This document shows, piece by piece, positions 34,454-46,852 of a stretch of 64,000 bases of DNA. Source of the stretch: Cocos nucifera (lineage: Eukaryota > Streptophyta > Magnoliopsida > Arecales > Arecaceae). The DNA lies in NCBI GenBank assembly GCA_006176705.1, contig QRFJ01004181.1, positions 1 through 64,000 on the forward strand, written 5' to 3'. The stretch's first letter is position 1. Every line of letters begins with the position of its first letter. The position numbers and the translations under genes are program-made. A model generated the notes under the pieces. The model searched no databases. It worked only from the letters and a program-made list of their open reading frames with translations, and was not told the DNA's origin.

Positions 34454-36311
34454 TTTCCTGTAGAGAGTCAAAGATTCTAGTTAGATACTGTAATTTATGA
34501 CTTGACCAATTTATTTAGGGATTTTATTTTTAAACAAATTAGCTCCCACTATTTTTTTGGATCCCTACACTCCCTCTGTAGAGATGCAAAAATCTTCACG
34601 ATTAATGATTTCTAGTGGGTGGTGCGGTCTCACCAACTGACTCATCACCTCACCTAACAGTTATTGGTGATGGGTTAGCCAATGAGTGAACAACTCTTGT
34701 TCAATGATTCTCTAATCATGGTGCACCCAAACTTGGATCTCTAATTCATGAATCTCACCGTATCCAGAATATTGATCCACTCCTTAGTTAAGTCAGACCC
34801 ACCATTTGCATAGACTGGGTTCCTAATTGAGTCTCTCACCGTATCCAGAATATTGAGCCCAACTCATCCTCCAGCCCATAGCATCCAATGCCTAATAGAC
34901 ATGGTTGCGTCTTTTCGGTGCAACTGAGCCACTGTATCCAGTCGAGAACAATCAACCCCGGGAAGGGCCCGCACATCTACAATGGTGGAAGACCTCAGAC
35001 TTAATCTTTTCTTAGGGAGAATTGATTCAGGTCTCATTAAACTAGACTTGGTCATAGTCATAACAATTATGACTAACCTAGTGGCATGGGTTAGCTCGGA
35101 TTATTGACCACCTCAGATCAGAACTGTGTCAACAGATATGGCCAGGTAAGTGAGATCGGTGGAAGGAATATGCCATTAACTCGTACAAGAATGCATTCAG
35201 GTCGAGTAGCTTCCAATTAAAAACCAGTCGGTCGTATGTGCCAAACTTACCTTAGACACCAAATTATTGAGTCAGAACCAATTGGGTTAGCCTACAATCC
35301 AGACTCTAACCTCTGAGCCTAATTAGGTCTTGCTTGATCGTGACTCGATCTTGACCCAGACTTAATCCTATTAGGCTGGTCAATTTAAGCATTGTTGATC
35401 CCATCTAACCAACTCTTGATTCGGTTTGATCAACCGCTTAGACCTAATTGAGCTACCCAAGCCCGAACCCAGTATTATGAATATGTCTTAGATCTGAAAT
35501 TCTTAATTTTAGACCTAATTAATATTTCATAATCTTAATTTTTAATTAAGTAGGGTTCATAAACAAAATATGCACAATAAATCCTAGGGTTTCAGGATCT
35601 AGGGTTTTGCAGAAAGTAAGTTTTGGGTTTCTGATTAAGGACGAACACGCAGCACCCCTACACATCATAAGAACACCCCATCGAATGGAAGAGAGGGCCT
35701 TTAAACCCTTCTTCATTCTTATGACCGGACGGCCAAGAGGAACGCCTTAATCAGGAACATGCAATACTACAAAATAGTTTTAGATCTATATCATATATCT
35801 CATATACAAATTAGATCTAATCATGGCATATTTTGCATACATCTCATGTATCGAATCATGCATATTTTTTAGATCTAAATTATCTCATAATAATCTAAAA
35901 AATTAGATTTAAATTGATCTAATCAAAATAAATTCTAATCTAGACAATTATGTAGAACTATTCTACAACTAGTCTAGACATGCATCAATCATATCTCATA
36001 TGATATTTAAAATTAAATAATTTTTATTTGCTATTTTTTAGATATTATTATAACCATTATAATATCAAAAAATAGTAAATAAATTAATCTAAAATATGAT
36101 TTAATCAAATTAAATTGAAAACATATAAGACTATTCTATAGAACTATTCTATTTTAGAACTAGTCATGCATATTTTCTAATCTTAGATCCAAATCATTTA
36201 ATTTTAATTTTTTCTAATTTTAGATCTGATCACATCTCATGTGACATCTAAAATCACTTATTTTCTAATTAAAATAAATTTAAAATCTGATCTAAATACT
36301 TTTAGAACCTG
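34454..36311 (-). other. Untranslated leader of element C
   Basis: About 1.86 kb, as in B. Carries the nested inverted-repeat block at 35631-35754 with both outer and inner arms intact, the GTAAGT donor-like site, and the CTCTCTACAG acceptor-like site just before gag. Confidence 0.85.
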
Positions 36312-36324
36312 GGCTCTGATACCA
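36312..36324 (-). other. Primer-binding site of C (tRNA-Met)
   Basis: The reverse complement is TGGTATCAGAGCC, directly next to the 5' LTR. Confidence 0.95.
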
Positions 36325-38601
36325 GTTGAAGGAAAATCTTGATTTTTCGGTCTAGGTTCGTTCAGATTTGATCAGATCAAGAGATGTATTTCAAAAATTT
36401 TTACTCTTTGATCTATATCAAATTTGGAATATTTTAAATCTAATTATTATTATTTTAAAAATTAAAATAAATTTAGATAAATTAAATTAGATTTAATTTA
36501 CCTTGAAGTGGGTAATCCTATTACCCGTTGATGATCCTGTAAGTAGTGAAAGGTTCTGGATCTAGCCATACAAGTGCCTGGCCTCTACCGATATCCACTC
36601 AAGCTAGATCTAGAGATCCTCTTCTTCTCTATCATGTCTCTAAAAATTGAATCTGAATCTGATCTGGAGGATCTTCAAAACTCCTTTTGAAGATCAGCAG
36701 TTATCCTTTGCAGCAACGTAGCCTTCTAGCTTTCAGTCGCCTTTCTCTCATCTAGATCGCACCAACCAAGGTCCAAAACTCCTTTTAGACATGGAGAGGA
36801 GAGGGAGAAGGTGGGTTTGGCATGGAGGAGGAGAGGAGAAGCAGCCTTGGGGCATGGAGAATTGTTATTCCAATCTTTGAGTTGGGCGTAGGGTCTTATT
36901 TATAGACTAAGCATGATCCAACTCCTCTTCTTCCCAACCAATCACAATCCTTTGTGAAATCAGATCTAAATCTGATTGGTGGAAATAGAGTCTCCTAGAT
37001 TCTCCTTAGAGGGTGCCTAAGACCAGTCAAAGTTGGTTCTTAGGAGAACTCTAATTGGAATCCAAAAAGGAGATGGAGTCCCTATCCAATAGGAACTCCT
37101 GGGCGCCTCCAGCTTGGGCACATGCCAAGGGTGGCGTGTGCCCTCCTCCTTGCCAGGTTCTGGTAGGAGGGACAGGCCCCCACCAGCTCTCCAATAAGTG
37201 TATGACACATGGACAAAAGTCAAAGTGTCAATGGTCAACATTTGACCAGTCAAAGGTCAACTTTTGACCAAAGTCAAAGGACGAGAAATGGCAGGTGACC
37301 AAAAATGGTAGGTAATATCTTACAAAATAAGACAACCTTTTCTGACTTGGACAAGCTCCAGTCAGATAAAGTGAAGGCCTCTAAATGAGCACAAACTCCT
37401 TTGGCTCAGTCAGGACAACTATTTATGATAGTAAAAGAAGAACGTTAGGTTCAATCGAGTGCTAGCATGATTTTCTTAAACCTAATTGAATCTCATTCAG
37501 ATCAATTGAACTGGATCAGTTCAATTGATGATCACCAGATTCAAACCCTTGTTTGTGTGACCCAGTTAGGTTCAATTCTGTATGGTAATGGGATATGTCA
37601 TGATCTCTATCATCGACATCATCGAAACTCCTTTCGATGGATCAGAACTCTTCTGATTCGAACAGCTAGAATGATCGATCATCTAAATCATTCTAATTGC
37701 TCCCAAAATCCATCAGTGACACCTAGCAGTATATGGTGGCAACCCATCAGAGCTGAATGTGAACCTCTTGGTGCAGCTACCTGTGTGATTAAGTTCTTCT
37801 ATCTTGAGTCCCGATCAGATTAGGGTTAAGGTGAACTCGTCAAACCCTAGTCTCTGTCATATGATGTAATCATTCGATTCAAGTCCAATGTGAAAACCTA
37901 AATAGAAACTCTTTCTATTATTTCACTCTGCCATGGACCATGGGCTTCTGGACTTGATTCTCATGATCATCATAGGGCTGCTCCTCTACCACCGAGGTAG
38001 ATAGATTCCATCTTGATGCTATCCAGTTCCTATAATGAACATGCTATAGCCAACATACACCTCAGGGTTCCATATGGCTAGGAGATCGAGTAATGGTGTA
38101 GTCAAACTATAACACCCTCAAGGTGAACTGCCGATGCATCTCAGGTCAAAGAACCAGACACACTACTGCAGCATCGAGTCAGTCATTGACGAGAAGGTAG
38201 ACTCCCTAATGACTACTCGAGGTGGTCACGCTCAGTGCCCTCATTCTCTAACGAGTACCTGTACTCTCACTCTGGTGTCTCCACACCGTAGACTCAAGAC
38301 TCATCTACTAAAGAGAAGCGATTGTACACCAACCTTCCGGATCAATCACCATCCTCGTGATGATCCTATGGTCGGGAGCATTTTATGAGTTAATAATGAT
38401 TATTCATGTCTTAAATTTTCAACTCTTGAAAATATGAATTATCATTACCATTAACTCAAAGGATGTATCACAGACACTAAATACACATATGTGATAGAAA
38501 ATAATCCATTTTATTGATATTAGTCAAAATTATAATTTTGCCCGTAGAAGTGTATTACAAGTGTCAGCCAATTCTGGCTTCTAGGGCACATATGTCTAAC
38601 A
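36325..38601 (-). repeat. 5' LTR of element C
   Basis: Partner of 28201-30477, with its sense start at 38601. Promoter TATA on minus near 36900, W-box cluster 37213-37279, U3 hairpin 37075-37099. Confidence 0.93.
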
Positions 38602-39724
38602 TCATCCTCAACAACTATGAATGCTAGAGTATAGAAATTATTATTTCCATCCTTACCAACAGCACTAAGAATCTGTCCACCAAATTTATTTTTTATGAAG
38701 CAACCATCAAGACTGATAAATGATCTACAGCCGGCTAGAAAATCTTGCTTTTAAGCTTGCAAACATATAAACACTCTCTGAAATTTAGGATGCAATGCTC
38801 TGTTGGGCCTCTTAACAGCAATCTTTATCCAACTATTAGGATTTTGCTTCTTTAAGATCTCGGCATAGTTTCAAAGTCTATTGTATTGCTTCTTGTTGTC
38901 CCCATGTACATCTATAGCTTGCTTTTTGCTCTATAGATCATATGTGAACTCACATCCATATGATATTCTTGCCTAACCTGGTCCTTAAAGGTTTTGACTT
39001 TTCAATCTGAATCGGACCTTAAGTTCTCCATATATTTTCTGCTCAACCATCTTGCAGTGACCTATTTATTTATGAAACTTCTCCCACATTTATGAATAGG
39101 ATTCAAAGTCTTAGTTTGAAAAGAGGCCTCTCCAGTAACATTTGATGCATGCATCCTCCATCCACAACTACTTTTGCACTCAATTGTTACTTTATTCTTT
39201 TCATTCTTCATGAACACTAGATCCCTTCCATCCTTGATAGTATAATTTTTTAAAGCTTTTCTAAACTGGTATACGTCTCTGAATAATAGTCCTACAGATA
39301 ACTTAGGATCATCAATGGTACTTGCATCAAATTCAAAATCCCTAGGAGGCTTAGGGTTACCATCATATGAAGGTGGTGGGGTATAAAATCCATCAACTAT
39401 GGCTTTTTCTAGGTTTTCATCTATATCAGCTCTTGGTACTTTACCCTTATTTTCATTCATTTGACTGCTAGGGGCAATGCTCGGATCCTTTGAAAAATCT
39501 TTAGGTGCTTCCTTAACCCCTGCATCGAATAAGTCATCATTTTCATATGATTCTTCACTAAAGTGTATGCCGTTGTCATTAAGTTCTTGACCCCCTTCAT
39601 TATCTCCTTGACTGTCTCCTTGATTGCACTCATCTTCTTCAACATTACCTTCTTGATAGAAAACATGTAGGGTTTCATGCATAGATTTCAAAACTTTTTC
39701 AAAATATAGAGCAGCAGAAGACAT
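38602..39724 (-). pseudogene. MULE transposase, N-terminal part
   Basis: The open stretch 39724-39062 (220 codons) has an acidic, Asn/Gln-rich N-terminus, then the MuDR DNA-binding domain at about residues 143-215 (LSVGLLFRDVYQFRKAL, zinc ligands in IECKSSCGW...H.C). After a stop the frame goes on to the start of the DDE domain, with the first catalytic aspartate in FISLDGCFIKNKFGG near 38735, and ends at VVED, where copia C entered. Several stops in 39061-38602. The start at 39724 is the first ATG; the upstream sequence is cut by copia F, so the true start could be lost. Confidence 0.82.
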
Positions 39725-39749
39725 AGATTAAACTATTTAATCTACAATA

Positions 39750-42474
39750 TGCATGTAATCAAATTACAAATCCCTACATCAAGGATCTATGACATGTTAT
39801 GATGCAAATATAAATCTAAAATTAAATTAATCATAAGTAGTATTGATCATATCAATACCTAGATCTAGAATAATTCAAGATCTAACCCTAGATCATATCT
39901 AGATCACCAAGAGATCAGATCTCTTTCCTTTGCATAGGTCAAAAACTCTGCGGTTAAATCTGTTGTTGCCTTTGAAGCCGCACATATGTCTGGCCTCTAC
40001 AGATGATCCACACAAATCTGTAACATAGATTGAAGATTCATCGAACGAAGATCTGCTCGAAGTGCTAGCTTCTCGTGAATTCCTCCTGATGGTTAATCAA
40101 ATACATATTCTTTGGATCTCTTGGACAATCCAAGAGATGAAGAACATGAGGAGGAATGAGGGAGGAATCCAACCCTTGGATCTTCCATAAATCAGAAATA
40201 AATACATATGAAAAATCTTAGGAGAAGATAAATCTTCTCCTTCAGAACATCAACGGTTGATGTCCTGAAAACATCTCTTATGCTAGGTTCAAAGGAGACC
40301 TTCTCCTCTAAATATTTTTCTACTTTTCTAGATCTCACACCCTCAAATTTTTTTCATAAAAATCTCATAAATAAAATGGATAAGAAGATACACAAAAAAA
40401 AATAAAGAGAAGATGATCTTCTCTTACCTTTGTGCCTTCATGACATCAATGATTGATGTCCAGATGAAGACCTTTTCTTTAAGGATCTTGGCACCATCTT
40501 TCCTCAAGTCCTTCCTCTCTCTCTCTCAAATTTTTATTATATAAAAATCATGAATAAAATAGGAAGAGAGAAACATAAAAGAAAATTATAAGAGAAGACA
40601 ATCTTCTCTTACCTTGTCTCTTCAAGATATCAACCTTTGATGTCTTAATTGAGGGCTCTTCTCCATAAATTTTGGTGCCACAAATTCTTCATGCCTTCTC
40701 CTCCTTTTTCTCTAATTTTTTATAATTTTTCTAAGATTTTTTACATTCTCAAACCATCTGAAAGGAGGCACCCAAAATATATATGGATGACTAGGTCAAA
40801 CCTAGTCTTTTTTGGATCCTCTGAATCTCATGCACAAAAACTAGGGGAGAAAGGGTGGCACAAAAGAATTGGCATGGGAAAAGTGGACGCATAGGAGGAG
40901 AGAAGAGTTTAGATCAAAGAAGGCTTTTCCAAGAAGAAAACTAATCCTAACAACTTCCTTCTTTTGACCAAGTCAAAATTTATTCTAAATAATCTGATAT
41001 GGGGCATGGGAAACCTTTTGTTAGGTGTGGAAAAATATTAAAAAAAAAATTAAAATTAAAATATGGTGTGGGCTTTCTTAGGCGCAAGTGAAAGAGAGAG
41101 AGTCTCAGTCCAACTGGGACTCCTCTTGTTTGGCTAAGTCAAAATTATTTTAAATCTAATTTAAATTCTATTTAAACTAGATTAAATGTAACCTAATTAA
41201 GGATGATCCTAGTCCAACTAGGAGTCCAATTAAATTAGATTAAATTAGGATTTAAATCTGATATAAATCCTAAGTCAATCAGGTGCACCCAAGTCCTGGT
41301 CAAACAAGAAATTATTCTTCCCTTGCAATTAGCTTATCTAATAAACTAATTAGACTCAATCTAATTAAATTCAAATTAATTCTAATTGAATCTAATTTAA
41401 TTAGACTTGATTTCAGTCTAATTGCTCAATCAAATTGAGCTAATTAGCAATCAATTGCTAATCAATCCTCCTGCAATACTTGCATTAGTTCAAACATCAA
41501 TCGCATTGAATGTTTGACCTCGAAATGATTCTTAATCGTCGATTAACCATCCGATCAGGTTACAAGCTTTAATGTTTGTGACCCCATAGGTTCGAATCTA
41601 AATTGGTAGCAAAGGAACCAATTTTTATACCAATTAAAGTTATCATCTAGCAATGGTTTCCGACGTTCGGATAGGTCGAATGTATGTAAAGCAATATTCT
41701 TAGAACCCTGGTCCATGGTTACCATCTAATTCATCCCTATGACCAATAATGCTCAAGACAACTTCGAGTATGCTGTCAAAGACTCAAACAAGTCATCTCT
41801 ATTATGTCTTAAAATTTTGCAAATCTCGTGATACCTCACGAGGATTATCCAGGCCTAGGTTTTGCTAAATTGAAATACAGGAAGTCATTCTCTTTCTGAA
41901 GTTAATCAAAAGTGGTCAATCCCATCTTGACTCACACATCGACTCTACAAGTTCTTGACTGTACCCAAAAATCTTTCATCATCTATATTAGAAATACAGG
42001 CAGTCTAGTATCAAAGTATAGTTAGTTGCTCGCAAGTCACCATGGTGATCTCAGATCGGAGGGATACTTTATCCATTGGCTTTAGCTAGCTACTCTTGAC
42101 AGTAGAGTGCTACATTGATCACGTTCAATGCAGATATACTCCTATATCTTATCTGAATGCCATACCAGTATCTCCACACCATTTGGTTATGAGGACAATC
42201 CATGCACATGGCATACAGCGACCTACACTGGATAAGTTATCATCCTTATTAATAACTTATCATTTGATCATGAAAAATTTAAGAACCATCCAATAAATCC
42301 TCCTTTATCAATTGATTATGGTTCTAAGGACTTCATGATAATTTAGGAGTTCATTTAAGAAAGATAAAACTTTTATAATGAAATAGCCAAATTACTATTA
42401 TTATTAGATAATTCATATACTAATTTCAATCATCTACTACTTAGATGATTGGCATTAGGACATATTTTTCAACA
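39750..42474 (-). repeat. 3' LTR of element F
   Basis: About 2.7 kb, sense start TGTTGAAAAATATG at 42474. The other end is set at the TG at 39750, close to the MULE coding start, and is uncertain by tens of bases. A TATA-like run on minus near 40775 would place the three tandem repeats at 40221-40760 in transcribed sequence. No protein is recognised; the open frame at 42096-42296 looks incidental. Confidence 0.65.
40200..40760. repeat. Three diverged ~185-bp tandem repeats with palindromes
   Basis: Each unit starts with a palindrome: GGAGAAGA/TCTTCTCC at 40221-40240, AAGAGAAGAT/ATCTTCTCTT at 40405-40425, AAGAGAAGA/TCTTCTCTT at 40590-40610. Each is followed by a related ATCAA..TTGATGTC stretch and a pyrimidine-rich part. 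Centre-to-centre spacing is about 185 bp both times. Confidence 0.7.
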
Positions 42475-42489
42475 ACTCCCACTTGGACT
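42475..42489 (-). other. Polypurine tract of F
   Basis: The reverse complement is TCCAAGTGGGAGT directly before the LTR start. Confidence 0.75.
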
Positions 42490-44960
42490 AAAGCCAATCA
42501 GAATGATATTAAATATCCTATCTTCCACTTGAGTTCATAGAGCTCCTTAGTTCCGAGGTCTTAGCAAATGGATCGGTCAAATTCTTCTTTTACATCGATC
42601 TTCTAAAGATCGACGTCACCCAGATCAAATATCTAAGATAAAAATGATGCAGAATATATTGGTCCTTTGGTTCTTTAGCCTGAGCTATGGCTCCAGTGCT
42701 ATGATAGGACTGGACCATGGTTGCAGGGTGCCACTCCCAACCTGCTAATGAACCTTAGTAACTACACAGCTTACATGGCAGCATCATATGCCACGATGTA
42801 CTTTACATCACTAACTGAATAGGCTAAAGTATCCTGCTTGAAACCTTTCCAGCAAATTGCTCCTACAATTAGGGTATGAGTCGACATTCTCTTGTTGTCA
42901 TCTTTTTCTGACTGAAATCAAAACTTCCATATATTTTAAGTCAGTACTTCCATATTTGAGTCACTGGATCTTAGTATTTGCCAAATGCTTAGGGATTATC
43001 TATACAATCCTCTAGTGGCTCTTACTTGGATCAGACTGGTATCTGCTCACTCCTCTAGTGAGTATACCATATCTAATCTTGTACATGAATAAATAAGATG
43101 ATAGCTAAACCTTTATTCCTTATAGTGTTGGAATGCTTTTTCAAATTAAGAGAATTTCATCCTCAAACAACACAAGTAATAACACTACAAAACATTTTGC
43201 CCAATAATAAGTGCAGGGTTTGTCTTTATTCATAACTAAGATATACGTTCAGAACGCATGTTCGAACTCTGAGATGATACTCAGACGAACTTTATAGGTC
43301 CTTACCTTTCCATCTACACTACTCTGATCCTATTAAAAATTCATTCACATCCAATGGATTTTATCCCTTCAGGTGATCAACTAGTGTCCATACACTATTG
43401 ATTTTCATAGACTTCAATTTGGATCATATGGCTCCAAGCCATTTCTTAGAATCAGGCCGCTGCACTATAGCCGTATAAGTGATCGGACCCTTGTTGTTCT
43501 CATCAAGCTCAACATGATCGCCATCTCGGACCTAGATGCTGAAGTATTTATCCAGCTAACGCGGTACTCTATCGGATCTTCTTAAAGATGATACTTTAAT
43601 AGGCTCTGAATTTAATCTAATCAAATCTAGTTCTATAGGTTTATCAAATAATGTTGATTCCTTTCTACCAATCAAACTTTTACAAGTTCAACTTGATAGG
43701 CATCATTTCCTTCTCTAAGGAACTTCTTTCCAAAAGGAATGCCCTACTACTGATGAACATCATATGTTCTTTAGCATAGTAGAATTAATAACCCTTAAAT
43801 ACTTATTGGATCAGGATCCAAGTTTATCCGTGTGCAAATATACGACATAGGCTGATCAACTTCAAATTCGAAAGTAAGAGAATCTAGGTCTATGCCCGAT
43901 CTATATCCCATATGGAGTCAATGCAATAGATTAACTCAGTATAAATTTTTAAAATAAAAAAATAGTCATAAGAGCACAACCCTGCAATTGGCAGACAAGT
44001 ATATCCTATTATGGATTGAGCCATGTCTAACAAAGTTTAATTTTTTCTTTTAGATACATTATGTTCTGAAAAGGAATCCACTAAGAAAGAATCCTATTCT
44101 CTCCTAGATATGTCACAAACTCACTAGATAAGTATTTGCCTCCTCGATCTAATCGAAGAGTTTTAATACCTTATCTAGTTTATTTTTTTTTCATTATTGA
44201 ATCATTTGAACATTTCAAATAATTCATCCTAGACGTACCCATGTTCAGATAAATTGTCTGTAATGAGATATTAATATCTTCCTTTGGCACTTAAGTTCAA
44301 GGTCCACATACATCACTATGTATGAGACTTAGAACTTTATCAGCTTCTTCATCTTTTTCAATAAAAAGTTACTTTGTCATCTTTCCAAGAAGACAAGATT
44401 TGTAGGCTATCAATGATTCACAATCATTGATATCGAGGTATTCCTCTCAAGCTAATCTGTTTATCCTATTCTTGTCAATATGACTAAGCCTGTAATGCCA
44501 AACATAGACATCCATGATATAATCTAATTAGGGTGTGTACATTCCACTTATCTTAAGTCCTTGCAACGAATTGCATAAGACCACTGATATCTAATACCCA
44601 GATAGTAGAATTACATATAGAGAAGTTTTAAAGTGTTATCATATAACATCTTTAATGAGCAACATTTGCTCCTTTCTCTTATTCAGCCTATTATGATCAA
44701 GGGAAGCAAGATAAATCTTCTTTCTATGACCCTATTTCAGACATTAGAAGTACTATGCCTAATTTGGGTTAACCTTGGAATAATTATTTTGACTGGGCTC
44801 AAAAATTTCAATACAAATCCATTTGTACTACTGAACCAATATTCAACTTTTGATACTGATTATCAAAGTTGGATCCATAAGTCTTCATTGTTTAACAGTG
44901 TTAGGAGAAATTAGGATTTAGCCTTAATAGAGAATAATGACCTATTATATATGAATCATT
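42490..44960 (-). pseudogene. Element F pol remnant
   Basis: Reading on minus from the right: protease region (decayed), pre-integrase motif SHIDKNRINRL near 44480, a C..GKMTK motif near 44385, integrase IHSDVCGP near 44315 and LDRGGKYL near 44140. RT begins with a PEGIKSIGC-like motif near 43360. The RT core with YVDD is not found; a RYQSDP-like end of RT appears near 43030 and an RNase H tail (LTDPFAKTS) near 42580. Internal deletions and many stops. Confidence 0.7.
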
Positions 44961-46852
44961 TTAAGAAAAAATTCTATTTTTCGGATCAGATTCATTTAGA
45001 TCTGATTTGATCAAGAGGAATATTTCAAAAATTTTTCTCTTAGATCTAAATCAGATTTGATACTTTTTAGATCTAATTTGATGAATCTAATAAAATAAAT
45101 TAAATTAAATTAAATTAGATTTAATTTATACCTTATTCTTGGGTAATCTAATTACCCTATGGTGATCCTGCTGATTGCCTGAGATTCTGGATATAGCCAT
45201 GCAATCGCCTGGCCTCAACCAGTATCCACTCGGACAGGATCTAGATATCTTCTCCTTCTCAATCTTTTCTCCAAGGATCAGATCTAGATCTAATTTTGAA
45301 GATCTTCAAAATAACTTTTGAAGATCCGATGTCGTCTCTTGTAGCAGTGCTGCCTTCTTTCTTTCTTGTCGCCTTTCTCTTGTCTGGATCGCACCAAACT
45401 GAAGCCCAAAACCCCTTGGGCATGGAGAGGAGAGAAAGGATCAGAGGTAGGCATGGAGGAGGGAGGGTGATGGCTATGTGGCATGGGCAAGGGGAGAAAC
45501 TCTCAAAACCTAGGCGCAGACAAGGTTTATATAGATCCTGCTGTGCTATGCAGTGCCACATCATCTCGACCAATCACATTTCTTCATGTAATCAGATCTA
45601 AATTTGATTAATGGAATGATATCATCTGATCCAATCAGATGAGAGCCCCTCTCCAACATCCTTAGGTGGCATCAAGACTGGTCAAAGCAGAATCTTTGGT
45701 GCCACCTAGTTTGATTCCAAGAAGCAACCTGGAGTCCCATCTGTATGGGACTCCAGGCATCACCATTCTTGAGTGCACGCCTCCCAAGGCATGCACACCC
45801 TCCTTTCCTCTTTCTAGTAGGGGGACAAGCTCCTATCTACTCTCCTATGGGTGCATGACACATGGGCAGATGTCCAAGGGTCAAAGGTCAATGTTTGACC
45901 AAAGTCAAAAGACAAGAATTAGCAGGTGATGAAAAATAGCAGATATTGTCTTAAATTTATGTCATAAATTAAGATAACCCTTTTTTGACCTGGATAAGCT
46001 TCAGTCTGACCAAGTAAAGGTACATAAGTGAGCCCAAACATATTTGGCTCAGTCGAGACAACATTTAAGGATTAGGGTTAAGGTAATCTTGTCAAATCCT
46101 AATATCCATCATATAATTAATCATTCGATTCAAGTCCAATATGAAAACCTTAATAGAAACTCTTTCTATTATTTCACTCTACCATGGCCATGGGCTTATG
46201 GACTTGATTCTCATGATCATCATAGGGCTGCTCCTCATCTATCGAGGTAGATAGATTCCCTCTTGGTGCAATCCAATTCTTATAATGAACATGCTATAGC
46301 CAACATACACCTCTGGATTTTGGATGGCTAGGAGATCGAGTCATGGTATAGTCAAACTATAACACCCTCAATTTGAACTATCGATGCACCTCAAATCAAA
46401 AAATCAGACACACCACTGCAGCTTCGAGCCAGTCATTGATGAGAAGGTAAACCTTCTTATGACTGCTCGAGGTGGTCACGCTTAGTACCCTCATTCTCTA
46501 ACGAGTATCTGTAATCTTGCTTCGATATCTCTATACCATAGACTCAAGATTCATCTACTATAAAGAAGTGATTGTATATCAATCTTCTGAATCAATCATC
46601 ATCCTCATGATGATCCTACGGTCGGAAGCATTTTATGAGTTAATAATGAAAATTCATGTCTTAAATTTTCAACTCTTGAAAATAAGAATTATCATTACCA
46701 TTAACTCAAGAAATGTATCATAGATACTAAATATACATTTATGATAGAAAAATAATTTATTTTATTATTTATGATCAAAATTATAATTTTGTCCTTAGAA
46801 GTGTATAACAAGTGTCAACCAATTTTGGCTTCTAGGGCACACATATCTAATA
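44961..46852 (-). repeat. 3' LTR of element G, with a ~400-bp deletion
   Basis: About 1.9 kb. Compared with the other LTRs, some 400 bp are missing at about 46064-46072, where the region after the ATAACTTTTAATG-like motif jumps to ATTAGGGTTAAGG. W-box remnants 45886-45909, hairpin 45728-45757 with perfect 13-bp arms. The left end has decayed and is uncertain by a few bases. Confidence 0.85.

Larger units (their letters stand above)
28201..38601 (-). mobile_element. Ty1/copia LTR retrotransposon C, nested in the MULE transposase
   Basis: Complete 10.4-kb minus-strand copy of the A/B family with both LTRs (2277 bp each), primer site, leader, gag, pol and polypurine tract. LTR divergence is clearly greater than in B but less than in A, so the order of age is A, then C, then B. 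It has the complete RNase H that B lacks and both shared stop codons. Confidence 0.94.
24695..39749 (-). mobile_element. MULE (MuDR-type) transposon, split by copia element C
   Basis: Holds a MuDR-type transposase pseudogene on minus and a GRF zinc-finger pseudogene on plus. The two are convergent, the layout also known from MuDR with its two genes. Copia C (28201-38601) sits inside the transposase. The left end is placed at a TIR-like stretch near 24695; the right terminal repeat is not in the window, because copia F interrupts the element near 39750. Without both terminal repeats the boundaries, and whether the GRF gene is truly inside, are inferred. Confidence 0.65.
39750..44960 (-). mobile_element. 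Ty1/copia element F, different family, 5' part missing
   Basis: Minus-strand element with its own LTR type (sense start TGTTGAAAAATATG), a polypurine tract and decayed pol. It enters the MULE near 39750 and is broken at about 44960 by copia G. Its gag and 5' LTR must lie right of the window if still present. Confidence 0.75.

Noticed and set aside
39457..39678. 73-codon frame overlapping the transposase N-terminus
   Set aside because: Same strand, other frame, inside the acidic region of the transposase; no independent support.
40200..40760. CRISPR array
   Set aside because: Only three diverged units of about 185 bp in a plant LTR; no short identical repeats or spacers.
45259..45929. Several 66-104-codon frames on both strands in the LTR of G
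   Set aside because: They lie in the U3/R part of an old LTR, mirror each other across strands, and have no counterpart in the other copies.
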